Program-made: the position numbers and the translations under genes
Part shown: one piece after another, positions 34,269 through 47,798 of the stretch
How positions within the stretch are numbered: position 1 is the first letter of the stretch
Layout of the letters: each line of letters begins with the position of its first letter
Notes under the pieces: generated by a model
Databases searched by the model: none
Told to the model about the DNA's origin: nothing
Seen by the model: the letters and a program-made list of their open reading frames with translations, nothing else
Source: Oenanthe sinensis
Lineage: Eukaryota; Streptophyta; Magnoliopsida; Apiales; Apiaceae
DNA: 64,000 nt
Assembly (NCBI GenBank): GCA_028671895.1
Contig: CM053807.1
Location: forward strand, 50,769,903-50,833,902
Direction: 5' to 3'

Positions 34269-37200
34269 TTAGCTGACAATCTCAACTTTCTTAGAACCAT
34301 TGTAGACAGATTCTTTGACAGCATCTAATGTAAGTTGTGTCTTCCTACTGAAGGTTGCCCATTTCTTCTCAGGTTCTGCACCGTTATTTTTTATAACTGT
34401 CACCAACCTTGAAAACTCCCTAATCATCAGACATTCTTGAGGAAGATCTGTTATAACTGTGTTCTCGTTTGGTATTGGCACCCACTCAGTCATCAAGTCG
34501 TTGAATCCTGACTTTATACCAGTGAAAAATGATGCTTTGTTTTCTTCATAAGGGATAACAAAATCATGCATATGCAAAGTCCCCTTGGTCCCGACAAAAG
34601 TGACATCCATGGTCAAGTTTTCCAAGAAAGAGCAATGGAAGGTTGCTACTTTTCCATCTTCCCAATATAAAGAAGCATTACATGTCAAAATCACACCTGC
34701 TTTGTTCAAAACAGTTCCAGGTAAAGCAGTTACAAATTTAGGCAGTACAAAATCAGCACCCCACAGGATTGACCTGATGCAGTACCACCCTGCATCCCCA
34801 AGAGCGCCTAGACCATCAAGATCTGGTTTCGTTCTAATGTCATTCTCTAGAAAATCAGGAGTAACAAGAAAAGTGAAGCAACTACTCATCTGTGAAATTT
34901 CAAACTATCATCAGAAACACCACAAACTACCAAAAAAATTAAAACAGTGCTAACTCTCAAAATATTAAGGACGTGTTGTGATGCTTCTTTCTGTTTTGTT
35001 CAAAATATTATTATTCTAACATTGACTAGCCGAGCAGTTATACATCAAACAGTAATTAGAAAAATAGGAAGGTCAAGGCAACTCATTAAATCATTAAAAT
35101 CACGGTAAACCATTAAGTATCGTGAAGTTAACTGTTTTATTGCAATAACTGAATAACATGACCAAAAAACTAGAAATAACACAAATTCTAAGATCATCCA
35201 AGAATATATATCAGCCTATCGAAATGAGACAGAGTTATACAAAGCTTTATTAATAAATGATATCCACATAGAATCAATTAACTTAAGTTTCCTTGGTCAA
35301 GTAATGCTAAATTTCTTGCATATTATTAGGATACAGAAAAATAGTACACCCATAAATAGTTTGCCATGTCTAATGGATATTTCAGTAAAAATGATTAAAA
35401 CTACATCAAAAAAAGTATTCCTAAATATCTTTTAAAGCCAAGTTGTACCCGTATGGAATTATTCTGTTTCTCAGTAATCAACAACAGGAAAGATAATCTG
35501 TTTGTCTAACATCCAGTGGGTGAATATATCCACACTTCTAACTTGTTTTAAAGAAATTTTCCCGAAAAGGTATATATCCAATCTTACTTGAATATAAGTT
35601 TGTTTTTTAAGATGTATTTTAAACATTACAAACTTGTAAAATGGACATATTACTACTGTAAGAAAGTAAATGAAAAGAAATCCCACAATATTGTTAAAAA
35701 AGGAAGTTGGTTTAAAATTTCACTAGAGTAAGCAATGAAAAGAAGGCCTCAGAAATTTCCCTGAAACTTAAAATATGCTACCCCAATGACAAATGTTTAC
35801 CCAGGTTATAATTTAAAACTTATTACATTGGCACCAAATTACAAGAACAAAAAGGCACATACAAAGAAACCTAAAAATTAGAATAATTTAAAATTTTAAA
35901 AAGTGCTTAAAATATAGAATATACCAATCACTTACTAGCCTATAATAACTATGAATTTGTAAAATGACGTATACAACATAAACAAATAGATAGTCGCCTG
36001 TTAGAAAAATGTAGGGGTTTTAGATATGCTCTCATGTTTAAGAAAGGAAGTATTTAAACCAGTGTTCTAAAAGATGGCGTCTTTTCCGATTAATCGGTAG
36101 ATGGACGGTCCCGTCTCGATTAATTGTAAATCAAGTCAAAAACGTTTTTTTTTAAAACACTGATTTAAACTAATATAAGAATAATAGGAAAAGAGAAAAG
36201 GGAGAGAAAAGAACCCAACTAAAGGCATAATATAACACGTTAAAAAAGTCTGCTGCAGCTAGTACTCCTATATAAAGCATGAAGGCATATTTGACTATTA
36301 GGAGGGGAGAAGGTCATTTTGTAACACAATTAACACCACTGATAACACGTGTAATTGTTTCCTTCATGATGCGGAACACGGAGTTATGCTGCTATTGATT
36401 GTTTATTATATATTTATTTGTAAAGATAAATGAGTTGCTATTGATTAGTTTAAAGATATTACAAATAGATAATTATCTTATTAAATATAGCCGTGGATAA
36501 TTATTAGGTAATAGATATCAATTAGGATTAGTTTGCTATTTTTTAGGATCTTACTTGTTCACCAAGTTTTAGGATTTTATATTAACAATTGTAATCTTCA
36601 TTATTGAATAGAGTTGATTATTATGAATTAAATCTGCGGATTTTGTGTGTTCTTGCTGATTCTCAGATAGACCCTTATCCCCTTATTTTACCCTTTTTCT
36701 AACCCTTGTCCTACATCACTTCAACTTTTTATGACAACAAAGATTGTTAGAGATGGTGGCCTACGGCAAAATATGTCGATGTTATCAAATAAACAGATGA
36801 AATGAAAATTGGATATAGTAAAATGTAAATTATGTAACCCAAAATAAGACATCGCAACTACAATATAAAGCAGATCATCCACCTCAAGTGAACTAAAATA
36901 GCTACATTAGTCTTCATCCTAAATTAATTAAATTGCTTATCCTCCTCAACCTAAATTAATTAAATTGCTTATCCTCCCAAGTCTCACCTAATAATTGGAT
37001 AAAATGATTTACATAAGAAGCAAAAGGAATGGGCTAAAATCTATACCCCTCAATTTTTATTGGAACTAAAGTCAACCAATTCACTACACAAAAACTGGAG
37101 AATCTGTACTATAACGCAAAGAAAGTGGCACCATGAAATATATACTGGTACTTGTTATAACTAAACACATCATACTTATCATCCAAACGATATCGAACAT

Positions 37201-37935
37201 TTTCAGCACTCGTGCAAAGATCACTCTCAGAGTCTCAGTACACAACATAATTCAATTCCAAAATTAACCTTAACATATCTATGTACATATATACATTTTC
37301 GAATCAAACTAATCATTTCATTGCACAAGCATTACTCAATTCCATAACTAATCTCGAGAAATCTATACATACATAACATTCGCAAGATAAATGCAAATCC
37401 AAACAATTTCATAACACAACTTATACAAGCATCATATAATTCCACATATAATATAAGGCAAACGTACCGCCTTGAGTTCTCCGAAATTCTCGAAATCGGA
37501 TAAAATCTCCTTAATCTGACTAGTCCTGGGATGATGCAACCACATAGTCCCATCCATAAACTGAACTCCATTTCTCTCACACGCCTCGATAATCGTATCG
37601 AATTCGATAGCATTCAACGCCACAGGCTTCTCCAACAACACATGTTTCTTCTTCTCAGCTGCCAAAACCGCCCAACGGACATGTAGACTAGTCGGTAACG
37701 GCAGATAAACGGCGTCAATTTCAGAATCGTCCAAAACGGCGTCGTAGCTACCGTACACCTTGGCCGACGCCGGAAAGTTGTTGGCGGCGGCGAATTGAGC
37801 GGCTTTTTCCAAAGAACGGCTGCCGATGGCGGCGAGAGTTGCGTTGGGAGTGAGATTTATGGCGCGAGAGAGCTTTCGCGCGATATCGGCGCAACCGATG
37901 ATTCCGAATCGGATCGGTACGGACGGATCGGCCAT
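34269..37935 (-). CDS. Gfo/Idh/MocA-family NAD(P)-dependent oxidoreductase (At4g09670-like)
   Basis: Two minus-strand exons, 37468-37935 and 34269-34889, join in phase 0 across a ~2.6 kb intron to 362 residues, the usual length for this plant family. The N-terminal Rossmann domain begins VPIRFGIIGCADIARKLSRA. It continues with the EKP motif (HVLLEKPVALNA, about residue 100), which carries the conserved lysine. The C-terminal domain has GALGDAGWYCIRSILWGADF and VGTKGTLHMHDFVIPYEENK. The family is related to dimeric dihydrodiol dehydrogenase; the plant substrate is not known. An upstream in-frame Met (37962) exists, but MADPSVP fits family starts. The intron carries an hAT MITE (36060-36162) and the block also found at 27.1 kb. 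The 5' end lies about 0.9 kb from the polygalacturonase start, divergently. Confidence 0.9.
36060..36162. mobile_element. hAT-type MITE (103 bp) in the oxidoreductase intron
   Basis: Starts CAGTGTTCTAAAAG and ends TTTTAAAACACTG, bounded by a perfect 8-bp repeat ATTTAAAC (36052-36059 and 36163-36170), the hAT signature. The interior has CCGATTAATCGG-like words, as in the element at 44113. Confidence 0.92.
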
Positions 37936-38838
37936 GTTAACACGAACACTATGTGAAAGCACTGTGTGTGGATGTGTATCGACTATAGTGTCTATCCTTC
38001 TTTTTTTGAATTAATTTCAAATTTTCAACTTTTATTACATAATTTCGAAATGAATTTTTATAAGAATTCGAGATAAAAGATAAAATGAAAAGATACTTCT
38101 TTATTTATTTGTTTATTCTTTATTTTTGAGTGTTTAATTATAAACAAAAATGTCAATTACGTAAGGGCCTTTTTTTAGTTTATAAAAAGCAAGTGCTTTG
38201 GGATCAAGAAAAGAGATCGAAAAGAGGGATTTCTTTTCATATTTTGGCTTATGATATGATTGCAATTTGCAATTAACAAGAATTTTCATATAGTTGATAA
38301 TTAATTTTGATTTTGTGATGAATTAGCATATAAGTGCATTTTAATTACCTATAGTTTTGCTAATTTAAATATTTTTCATACAATTATATAATCTATTCAA
38401 TAAATAATACAGAGGATTAAAGTTGGTTGTTCAAAATCAATTATAACAGAACTAAATATTTTATTTATGTTAGCCCCATAAAAAATGGATTAGATATGTT
38501 TCATGCAAATTTTTGTTAGAATTAATCAAGATTCTTACAATGTCATGTTGTATCTTTTGATCATTTAATAAAATCGTAATCTATTGCATGAGTTTCGGCG
38601 GCAAATCAATCCTATATTTTTTTTCATAATATATGTTTCTCATAAAAGGTAGTCAAACCTATAAATCTGCACTAAAATTAAACGAAATCCTCTTCAACGC
38701 CTTAATTGGCGACTGTCCAAGAATCCATTTCATACGTACGTCTACATGTTCATGCACCCCCTATATATATAGATACTTGCATTCCATTCTATGTAGCATC
38801 TTCTCAAAAATTCAAACAAAGAGTTAGAGGTCCAAGAA
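37936..38838. other. Shared divergent promoter region
   Basis: Lies between the oxidoreductase (-) and the polygalacturonase (+). AT-rich, with no open frame supported as a gene. Confidence 0.5.
38762..38771 (+). promoter_or_regulatory. TATA box of the polygalacturonase gene
   Basis: TATATATATA followed by GATAC lies about 68-77 bases before the ATG, with an A/C-rich leader after it. Placement fits a short 5' UTR, but the transcription start itself is not visible. Confidence 0.55.
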
Positions 38839-40547
38839 ATGGCTACATCATCAATGGTGATTCTTGTGACAGTTCTTCAAATCATATTCATGTTGATTAG
38901 CTCTGGTTCTGCTCAACACACTGCCAAGTTTTTCGATGTTACGAAATATGGTGCTGTGCCTAATGGAAAGGACGATAACTCTAAGGTAACCTTTAGAAAA
39001 GTTCTTTATTTTGTGTTTGTATGATATAAAACTTTAAGAAGTCGAGTTGTCCCAGTGGTTCGATGTCCAACTCATGGATTCTACCTGCGTACATCTTAAT
39101 ACCTTTTTTTAGTACAAAAACTTTTATACTATACAGGTTGCATGATGGTTCTGTATTTTCTTCTTTGTTTTCTTACAGCAATTTCTGAGAGCATGGGAAG
39201 ATGCATGCCAATGGAATGGCAATAGTGTGATGTTAATACCAAATGGAATATACAGGCTCAATCCTGTTCAGTTTAGTGGACCGTGCAAAGGTCCAGTTGC
39301 TGTGAGGATCGTTGGTGATCTTAAGGCTTCAACTGATGTTTCCGTGACTACTTGGATTAATTTTCAATACGTTGATTGGTTGCTGGTAGAAGGAAGTGGT
39401 ACTGTGGATGGTCAAGGTGCTTCTGTTTGGGGTCAAGACGGTTGCCAGCATAACCACAGAGCCTGTCATCCTCTTCCTATTGTAAGTGAATACATACTTT
39501 ATAATCTCTTTGTCCCGTCCCACTTTATGCGACCCTTTTAACAATCGAAATTCAAAAATTATACGGAGTATAAATTTGCAGCATAGATTGAACTCCTTAA
39601 CAAATTTTTTTCTTGATAAATAACTGTTTTGTATTTCAACATATTTGCTTAATTATTCCCTTTTGTTTCTTACAGTCAATGGGATTCGATTTTATCAAAA
39701 ATTCGAAGATCAGCAACTTGAATTTGATTAACAGCAAAAGTGTTCACTTGAAAATATTTAGTAGCCAGAAAGTTATAATTAGTGGAATCAAAATTACTGC
39801 GCCAGAGAACAGTCCAAACACAGATGGCATATGCATAGCCGAATCTCAGGACATCAAAGTCATGGACTCGAACATAGCCTGTGGTGACGATTGTGTGTCC
39901 ATGCTTAACGGAAACCAAAATGTGGAAATCTCCGGTATCTTCTGTGGTCCTGGCCATGGCATTAGTGTTGGGAGCCTTGGACAGAACAGCGGAGATGGAA
40001 CAAGCAATGATGTTATGGGATTGCATGTAAAAAATTGTACATTTCGCGGTACACAAAATGGCTTGAGGATCAAAACATGGGCACCATCCGTCCCTGGTTT
40101 GGTCAGTGATTTTGTGTATGAAGATATTCATATGCAGCATGCTGATAATCCCATTATCATTGATCAACATTATTGCCCGAGTCACGATTGTAACAACCAG
40201 GTACAACTATAAAATTAAGTCACCGTGATCAGATATCCATGTTCTATGTACACAAATGTTGATGACACTTTTTTTTTTTTGCGAAAATTGTTAATGACAC
40301 TTATGTATACCAATGACAGGCACAATCATCAATTCAAATCAAGAATGTGACATTCCGAAACATATGGGGGCAATCAAGTACACCAGTAGCAGTAAACATC
40401 CAATGTAGCAGCAAAGCGCCATGTTCAGAGTTCAAGCTCCAAGATATAGACCTGGCTTACAATGGAAGAGAAGGAGTATTAAAATCAGAGTGTTTGAATG
40501 TCCATGGTCAATCCTTCGGTCAAGAGAAGCCTCCTGCTTGTTTTTAA
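38839..40547 (+). CDS. Polygalacturonase, exo-type (GH28)
   Basis: Exons 38839-38985, 39179-39481, 39676-40200 and 40320-40547 join in phase to 400 residues. The product is secreted and hydrolyses polygalacturonan in pectin of cell walls; close family members are often pollen-specific exopolygalacturonases. An N-terminal hydrophobic signal peptide (about 1-25, ending SSGSAQ) is followed by FFDVTKYGAVPNGKDD. The four GH28 motifs are all present: SPNTDG (about 196-201), GDDC (220-223), GHG (243-245) and RIK (281-283). Cysteines at the C-terminus (IQCSSKAPCSEF; ECLNVHG; PPACF) fit family disulfides. No lesion is seen. Exo- versus endo-activity is inferred from overall resemblance, not from a diagnostic residue. 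Confidence 0.93.
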
Positions 40548-41218
40548 TCCAATAATAACCATTAAGTTTCTCAGCTAGCCTTAGTATTAGATGAGGAACT
40601 GATTATATATATATATATGTATGTATGTATATATATATATGTATATATATATATGTAGGTATATATATATGTATATATATATATGTATGTATGTAGTTTT
40701 CTTGTGCCCTGCAGTTTAGTTTGGATTTGTTTACTGTTTCAACTCTACAATGCTTGAATTTGTTCATTGTTTAGAATGCTGAAAGTGGTATGAACAATGC
40801 AGTTCAGAAACTTGCACTTAATATTGTGTTCTAGTAATTTGAATCTATAAATAAATATTGCAAATGTTAATGTTTGAGATCTTTTTTATTCGGGAGCATT
40901 ACTTTTCGTTTCCAAAGTTCTTTTCCTAGATCATTATGTTAATTTTGTGAATACCTTTTTCTCCTTCGAATTTGTATTTTACAAAATTCAAGATTAAATT
41001 AATACTCTTTCCGTTTTTTATACCTCATTTTGATACCCATTTTTATGTTTTGATCGTATGATAAAATTTATTATTTTTAAATTTTTATTCAAATTAAATT
41101 ATACAATCAATTTTTTAACAAAAAACTAATAATTTTTACTATGCAGTCAAATCACATAAAAATGTGTTATATAAGTCCAAACAACATATAAAAAAATCAA
41201 AAAGACACAGATGCATGA
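40548..41218. other. 3' flank of the polygalacturonase gene
   Basis: Contains a microsatellite (40602-40694) and a degenerate Stowaway-like hairpin at about 41006-41205 whose ends are too eroded to define. Confidence 0.5.
40602..40694. repeat. Compound (TA)n/(TATG)n microsatellite
   Basis: Alternating TATATATA and GTATGTATG blocks just after the polygalacturonase stop codon. Confidence 0.9.
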
Positions 41219-42575
41219 TCTATACTATATTATTATAACCCGAAAAATTAAAAGTTTTGGTCGTTGGTATGGTACTTGGTGAATTATAGAAAAAATCTTA
41301 ACCTTTCAATTTTATGTGAACCATAGAAACAATCTTAACCATTGAATTTTAATAAAATATAAATTTAAAAAGAATATAATCATACATATAACTCTAACCT
41401 CGGTAGTCCTCCCTTTTATACAAGATATGATAATATTATATGATATTTAAATTATATTCTATATTTTTTTACGAATCCTATTTATCCTATAATTTTTATT
41501 TAATATATTATTAAAGTTTATCATATAATTGTTATTTAATATATCATTAAAGTTTATGATAAACAATATGCATTTTTTTTAGATTCAATCTATTTATATG
41601 TTTTAATCGCATAACACAAATTATTTATCAAAATACAAGTTCTACTCAAATTAGAAGAATTTTGCCCAAACTAGAACAATCAATTCTCATCAATACATGT
41701 ATGTTCAAATTAAAAGATCGACATCAACACCATATATACAACTCTAACTCCTGATAGTCCTCCTTTTATACAACTCATTATGGATATAATAATATTTAAA
41801 TTATATTCTATGAATATTAAATTTTATGAATATTAAAATAATAATATTATTATATTAACATTAATTAAATTTTATCGTTATGTTATATCTATATTATCTA
41901 TACTTTTATATTATATTATTTTAAAAAAGTTTCTCTTTTAATTAGAATATATAGTTGTACTCACAATCTATTAACATGTTTCAATTTTCATCATCGCTCA
42001 AACACTTTAATTTATTTAAAATTATAATTTTATAATTAAAATGTTTGAATATTAAAATTATATTATATTTTACCTACATTAAAATATACTTTTTTATTTA
42101 AATTTTAATTAAAATATTTCTAATATATTTGTAACTCTTTTTATAAATAAAAATTTTCTAATTAAATATAAAGAAAAATAAAAAGTTTGATCAGTTTATC
42201 GTCCGTCCGGTAAGTACTCTTTTTATACAACTCTTTTTATCATCCATAAGTTTTCTTTTTATACGACTTTTTTTGCAATTATGATATAATTATAATTTAA
42301 TTTTAAAACATATATATTTTACATATAATTCTATCATCGGTGAGTCATTTTTTGTACAACAATCTAATAACATATCTCACGTCACTTCTACTTGAAATTA
42401 CAACTTATTAATTAAATCTCATGAATATTAAAATAATATTATTATTTTATCTTTAAATAATTTTTATTATATATTATATTATCATAGCCGATATAATAAA
42501 AATATTTAAATTATATAAAATAATTAATATATAATTTATTAATCTCATCTGTACTTTACACGAGTTATAAGCTAG
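41219..42575 (+). mobile_element. Non-autonomous Helitron-like element
   Basis: Begins TCTATACTATATTATTATAA directly after an A and ends ...CACGAGTTATAAGCTAG directly before a T, the A|TC...CTRR|T insertion pattern of Helitrons. A short imperfect hairpin (TGTACTTTACACG) lies about 12 bp before the CTAG end, as expected. The interior is AT-rich with no Rep/helicase coding. The hairpin is weak, so borders are probable rather than proven. Confidence 0.65.
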
Positions 42576-44112
42576 TATAAGTATAATAATAGAAATAATA
42601 CAGTGATAACAAAAGATAAACAGATTAATTAGCTAAAAAGAAGATAAATATAGATTCTTTATAACATTAGATATTCATAAATATATAATCAATTTATACT
42701 TTAATGCCCTCACGTCCCGGCAAACTTTCAGACCTTGTGCACTATTTTACTTGCTAAAATATTTGGCATAATTTATATAATAGCAAAAAAATTCCATAAA
42801 TTGCCTTAAATATCTATATCTATATATATATATATATATAATAGCAGGTTGAATGGGCGGATGACCTGGCAGTCTTATATCATTTCTAGACAATTTTCTT
42901 GATTTATGAGAGGCATGTATAGGCTAAAAAGAACCACCGGTAAGTCATTTAATTTAATGTGTATTTGCATGCTTTTTTCCTAATAAATTACTTTAATATA
43001 ATTTTTAAAAATACCTTTTAATACATGTTTTTTTAATTTATATCATGTTTGTATTTGCATGCTTTTTCTTAATAAATTACTTTAACACAATTTTTAAAAA
43101 TATTTTTTGATATGTATTTTTTAATTTATATCATGTTTTATTTCATATTATATTCATTCATATATTTGCTCTCTTAATAATTAATAAATTATTTTATTTA
43201 ATATTTCATGACAGTTATTTAATATGCATATCGGGTTCTTTATTATATACTCTTATTGATATTATTGCTTTTTAGTTTTATATATTTTAATTATAATCTA
43301 TCTATCTATCTATATTCTATAATGTCAGGGGAACAATTAGGTGTGGTGTCACTTAAAATAATTTTTAATAATTTTTCAAGTTTTCTGAGTAACACATCCC
43401 CAGATTAAGTGGCGTTTTCAACTACAATAGGTTACAGGGATCCATCATTTGGAGAGTTATTAATATCACTTGCTTATAACCGAGTTACTTTTATTTTTTA
43501 TAATTTAACTATTAACCGTTATAATTATAGAAATTTAAAAATATAATTACAAAATTATATTTCTCCTTTTTAAAATGGATTGATTTTTATAGAGTTATTA
43601 ATTCTACCCGTATGAGTTACTTTTTTTTGTTGATAATTTAACTATTAACTGTTATAAACATTTTAATCTCATTTCTGCTAAATCCCATTTTCTGATTTAA
43701 TTGCCGCAGCCACATACAGTAGTATACTGTGCATTTCAAATTCAAAAGTGTATGTTTATGTTTGAAACTCTGGATTTTATTATTATTATATTTATATTTT
43801 TTGTCAATTTTTTTTTTAACTATTAGAATCAAAAAATATATTCAAGGTTTAAATATAAAGTATCATATTATTTTTAAAAATTATAAATAATATTATAATT
43901 TATGAAAATATTTTGCAATAATATATTTTACTCAGATAAATTAATATTTTATTGAGATAAATTATTACATTATTAACAGAGGAACTACACAAGTATGCCA
44001 GTAATATAAATTGAATCTTGAAATATCCTCGAGGAGAGGACATTCTTTTTTCATAAATTATCATTACAAATGTGCTGAGACCCCTGGACCTGGTGATAAT
44101 ATAGACCGCAAC
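42576..44112. other. AT-rich intergenic region
   Basis: No gene. It includes an imperfect ~100-bp tandem duplication (about 42957-43138) and a pair of related ~150-bp segments at about 43455-43660. Confidence 0.5.
42957..43138. repeat. ~100-bp tandem duplication
   Basis: The words TGTATTTGCATGCTTTTT, AATAAATTACTTTAA and TTTATATCATGTTT occur twice in the same order with few differences. Confidence 0.8.
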
Positions 44113-44287
44113 CATGGTTCTAAAAATCGGTGATTAATCACGATTAATCACCGATTAATCCATGTCCGGTAGCTCACCGAACTGATTAAATTCCCGATTA
44201 TTCAATTAATCATTCCGATTAATGTCCGATTAATCCTTATTCCGTGCCTTCACCGTCTAATTCCGATTTCCGTTTTTTACAACACTG
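44113..44287. mobile_element. hAT-type MITE (175 bp)
   Basis: Starts CATGGTTCTAAAAATCGG and ends CCGTTTTTTACAACACTG; the reversed right end is CAGTGTTGTAAAAAACGG. An 8-bp target repeat ACCGCAAC (44105-44112 and 44288-44295) is perfect. Interior CGATTAATC words link it to the family of the 36060 element. Confidence 0.9.
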
Positions 44288-44478
44288 ACCGCAACATAGA
44301 AGTTACAGGACCAGAATTTCCAAATCTCCTTTAAAAACTAGATTAGAAACTAAACTAGAGATATACTTCTCATGCTCTACCTGCAAACCAACTTAGCTAA
44401 ACTATGAAAAGCTCGTTATTTGCAAAATGTACCCTTGTTACACAGAGTCGGAACAAGGAGCATAATAATATACCAGTA

Positions 44479-47433
44479 TCACGAAGTAATGTATCCTCCC
44501 AATAACTTAACAGAAGTAGCTATTAAAAGCCACAAGATAGCAAAAACTATACCAATAACGGAGAAGCTGAACATTCCCCCAACAAATTTTTGCACACGCC
44601 TACGAGAAGTTGTAGTGGGGTTACCTGCAGCAGTTACAGTTTTTAACCTACCAAAGCTTGACATACGCTCAAAAGCCTTATTTACAAGAGCATTTTCCGA
44701 AGCTGAAGCAGGAGTTGTAGGTATAGACTCCACAAATGACCATAGAGCAGCAGTGAACCAAGAGTCTGTACCATCATCCTCTATGCAGCTTTGGTTTTGA
44801 ATGGCTCCAGTAGAAAGACTTGCACCCTCCCCATTACATACACCTAAACATATTATTAAAACTTGCTAATATTAGGACAGTAAATAGGTAAGTAAATTGG
44901 CAGAAGAGCTCTTGAAGCCTGGCTCAAGCCTCTCTTTCCCCACTTAGGCACAAGAGTTCTTGCCATGTGAAAGATGACATGGCATGTGAAAACCATCCAT
45001 CTGACCAAGAGCTCTATAATGTTAGGCTTGGGCAGAGTAATTATTAAGATATACAAACACAAATAAACGTATGTGGCCATGTATATAAATGGCTAGTAAC
45101 TGAAATATCTAATAATTACTGTACCAGAAATTGGTTGAGAAACAGCTGCATGATTTGTTTCCGGAGTGAAAAGGTCGCATCTTTGTTCAGGTGCCCAGAC
45201 TTGAAAACTCCCCATATTCACTTCATTTTGGAAGGTGAACTCATCATATATAGCAGTGCCATTCCTGACAGTATTTACAAAAGAATGTGACACAACATTT
45301 GACATTCCACCATCAGAAAAATACGGCTGTGAAATTGGTCCCGACACACCCTGCCCCATATCTTGGAAAATCATAGACAAATCATTGTAAATTTCCGTTG
45401 CTGCAAACCCATCTATTCCATTGGATGATGGTGTATCAAGTGGTTGTCCAGAGTTTTGGACATTAAGTTCAGGACCAAGAAGATCATCCATTTCAAGAAA
45501 ATCTTCAATGGAAATTTCACATGACCCCTCTTCGCCAGTTCTTGTAGATATGACAACCTCAGATGCTTGAATTGGTAAATGAGATGCAAGAGTGTGTGTG
45601 CGGTCAAAGCTGGGCTGCATATCTGAATGTGGGTAGTGGTGAGGGACCATGCTTCGATCAGGTATACTTGCATCCCCAGAGCAATGATTTAACAATGTAC
45701 TTCCATTTTCTTTCTCAGCAATAAATTGATCAAAGGTGTATGAGTGAACATTGGCAGGGGGTGGATCAAACACAGTTTCATCTACTATTTTGTTCAAGAA
45801 CTCACCAATATCATCTCCTTGATCCTGTGTCAAATTATTAGTTCTCGTATTGTCAATACTAGACACATCAGCCTCCTTTGCAACATTTTGCTGGTCTACT
45901 AGACCACTAAAACTCACACACTCAACATCAGCCCAATCCTCTTCTTTAAAAGGAGCACCATATTCCTCACCATTCTTAGGACCAGGACCACTCTTTTTAT
46001 ACACCTTGTATAATACATAGTAATCCTGTGCAGACGGACACCTTCTTAGCTCCTCCTCGTCCAATGTATACTCGTGCATCACCCAGTCCGTCCGCTCACC
46101 AGAAGGAGCACGCCCTTTGTAATAAACCAGGGTCTTCTTCAGGCCAACTGATCTCGAGTTGCTTGATATAGTCCGATCTTTACCGGTTGCTTTCCAGTAG
46201 CCACGCATTGTAGCCCGGTTTGATCTTCCTCCATTAGGATACTTCCTATCTCTGGGGCTCAAAAAGAACCATTGCCGATCTCCCGTCTTTAATTTTGATA
46301 GCTCTGATAATAAGGATAAAATACTAATTAGAACGTGTCATACAATAATTCCTACAGCAAATAGTCCAAAATCAATAATATATAGTACTAAAAAATAAGT
46401 AGTCCAATCAGAGTAAAGTCTGCAAATAAACGACTTATAATGCCCGTATACACAGGAATAACCGCCATTCATAATTCAAGAATTTTAATATGTGCTATGT
46501 GCTAGTTTGTTTCTCAAAATGGAAAGATTTCTAGAACCCGTGTTGAACAGAAGAACCAATATCAAAGTATCAGATAAATCAAACCAAAAGTTTGAAATCA
46601 AATAATTTATTAAACAGCGTCTTGCTTGCATACTAACATCAATTAACATATCATCAAACTGGATATATGAAATACTAAACACTGAACCAATTTAATACAA
46701 CTCATATATGAAAAGTTGTTAAAGTCGTCGTAGCCAAAAATTGCTCTCTACCTACCACCATCTCACATTACATGCTAATATCAGTCGGCCATGTCACAGA
46801 AAAAGGTCAAAACCAATAAATCCCAAACTCAAAGTATCCTAATCAAAAAACAAACCTACCACCCAGTATATCCCACTCGTACAGCACATGATCAGAAAAG
46901 GATTAGATGGACTCGTAACTTAACCATACACCTCTACGAGTCAACAGAACATAATCAACCAATGAAAAATACAAACTCAAATCAACACAAAGAACCCCCA
47001 ATAATCAATCTAAAATCATTATCAAAACACCATGATCACCCAAAACAACTCACACCTCAAATCACAATTCATACAGGTAATATAATTCACCTTAAACCTA
47101 TCAAATCAACCCAAATCATACATAAAAAGTGATCACAAACCAAACAAACAATCATAAACCTTAAAACAACCAAGTCAAGAAACACAAAGTATACAAAAAC
47201 ACAAAATCAAACAAAACAAAGAAAAGGGTAGTTAAATTACCAGGCAAATCATCAGGATCCCACTTGTAAACATCAGTCTCAGCAATAATATCAGGCTTTA
47301 ATCGTCTCCGACAGATCTTACCCTTAAGATAATACAAAACAAGCTCTTCATCAGTTGGGTGGAATCGAAAACCGGGTGGGAACAACTTAGAACGAGAAGC
47401 AGATGATGATTTGGGAGATTTTTCAACACCCAT
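44479..47433 (-). CDS. Membrane-tethered NAC transcription factor (NTL, ANAC017-like)
   Basis: Three minus-strand exons, 47241-47433, 45125-46303 and 44479-44843, join in phase to 578 residues. The NAC DNA-binding domain (about 17-170) shows LFPPGFRFHPTDEELVLYYL, then LSPRDRKYPNG, RGYWKATGKDR, LKKTLVYYKGRAPSGERTDW and YVLYKVYKK. An acidic middle region follows. The C-terminus has SWFTAALWSFVESIPTTPAS, a basic RRR stretch, and one transmembrane helix (about 548-569, FSFSVIGIVFAILWLL). In ANAC017-type proteins this anchors the factor in the ER until proteolysis releases it to activate mitochondrial stress genes such as alternative oxidase. The start used is MGVEKSPK; in-frame Mets at 47439 and 47454 are possible. 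Assignment to the ANAC016/017 clade rests on the C-terminal block. Confidence 0.92.
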
Positions 47434-47798
47434 AATCATCAAACACAAAAACAATTCAAGGGGTTTGTGTGTGTGAACTGTGACTAGAGAGAAGAGGAGA
47501 CTTGGAGAGTTGGTGTTGTGTTACTGGTGTACGTTTTGTAAGTGTGGGGAGATGAGTGGTTTGGTCAAAGAAGGAAAGGGGTAAGGTAGGTTAATCAGAA
47601 TATTCCTAGAAGCTGGTGTCTTGAATTTTATGTTTCTTTTTAAGATTTACAAATCATCAGTAAAAAAAAGGTATGTATGTGTTGACTTATGTTACCGTTT
47701 TTAAATATTGTAGTAATTTTTTTTACCAACACGTTTCAGATAAATAATTCGAAATATATATATTTTGAAAAAGGGAATAAGGAACCTAAGAGAACATA

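Noticed and set aside
34585..34953. Plus-strand frame of 122 codons
   Set aside because: Antisense to the oxidoreductase exon 2, whose family match is clear.
46791..47132. 113-codon Lys/Thr/Asn-rich frame
   Set aside because: It lies in NAC intron 1 on the opposite strand and has only low-complexity content.
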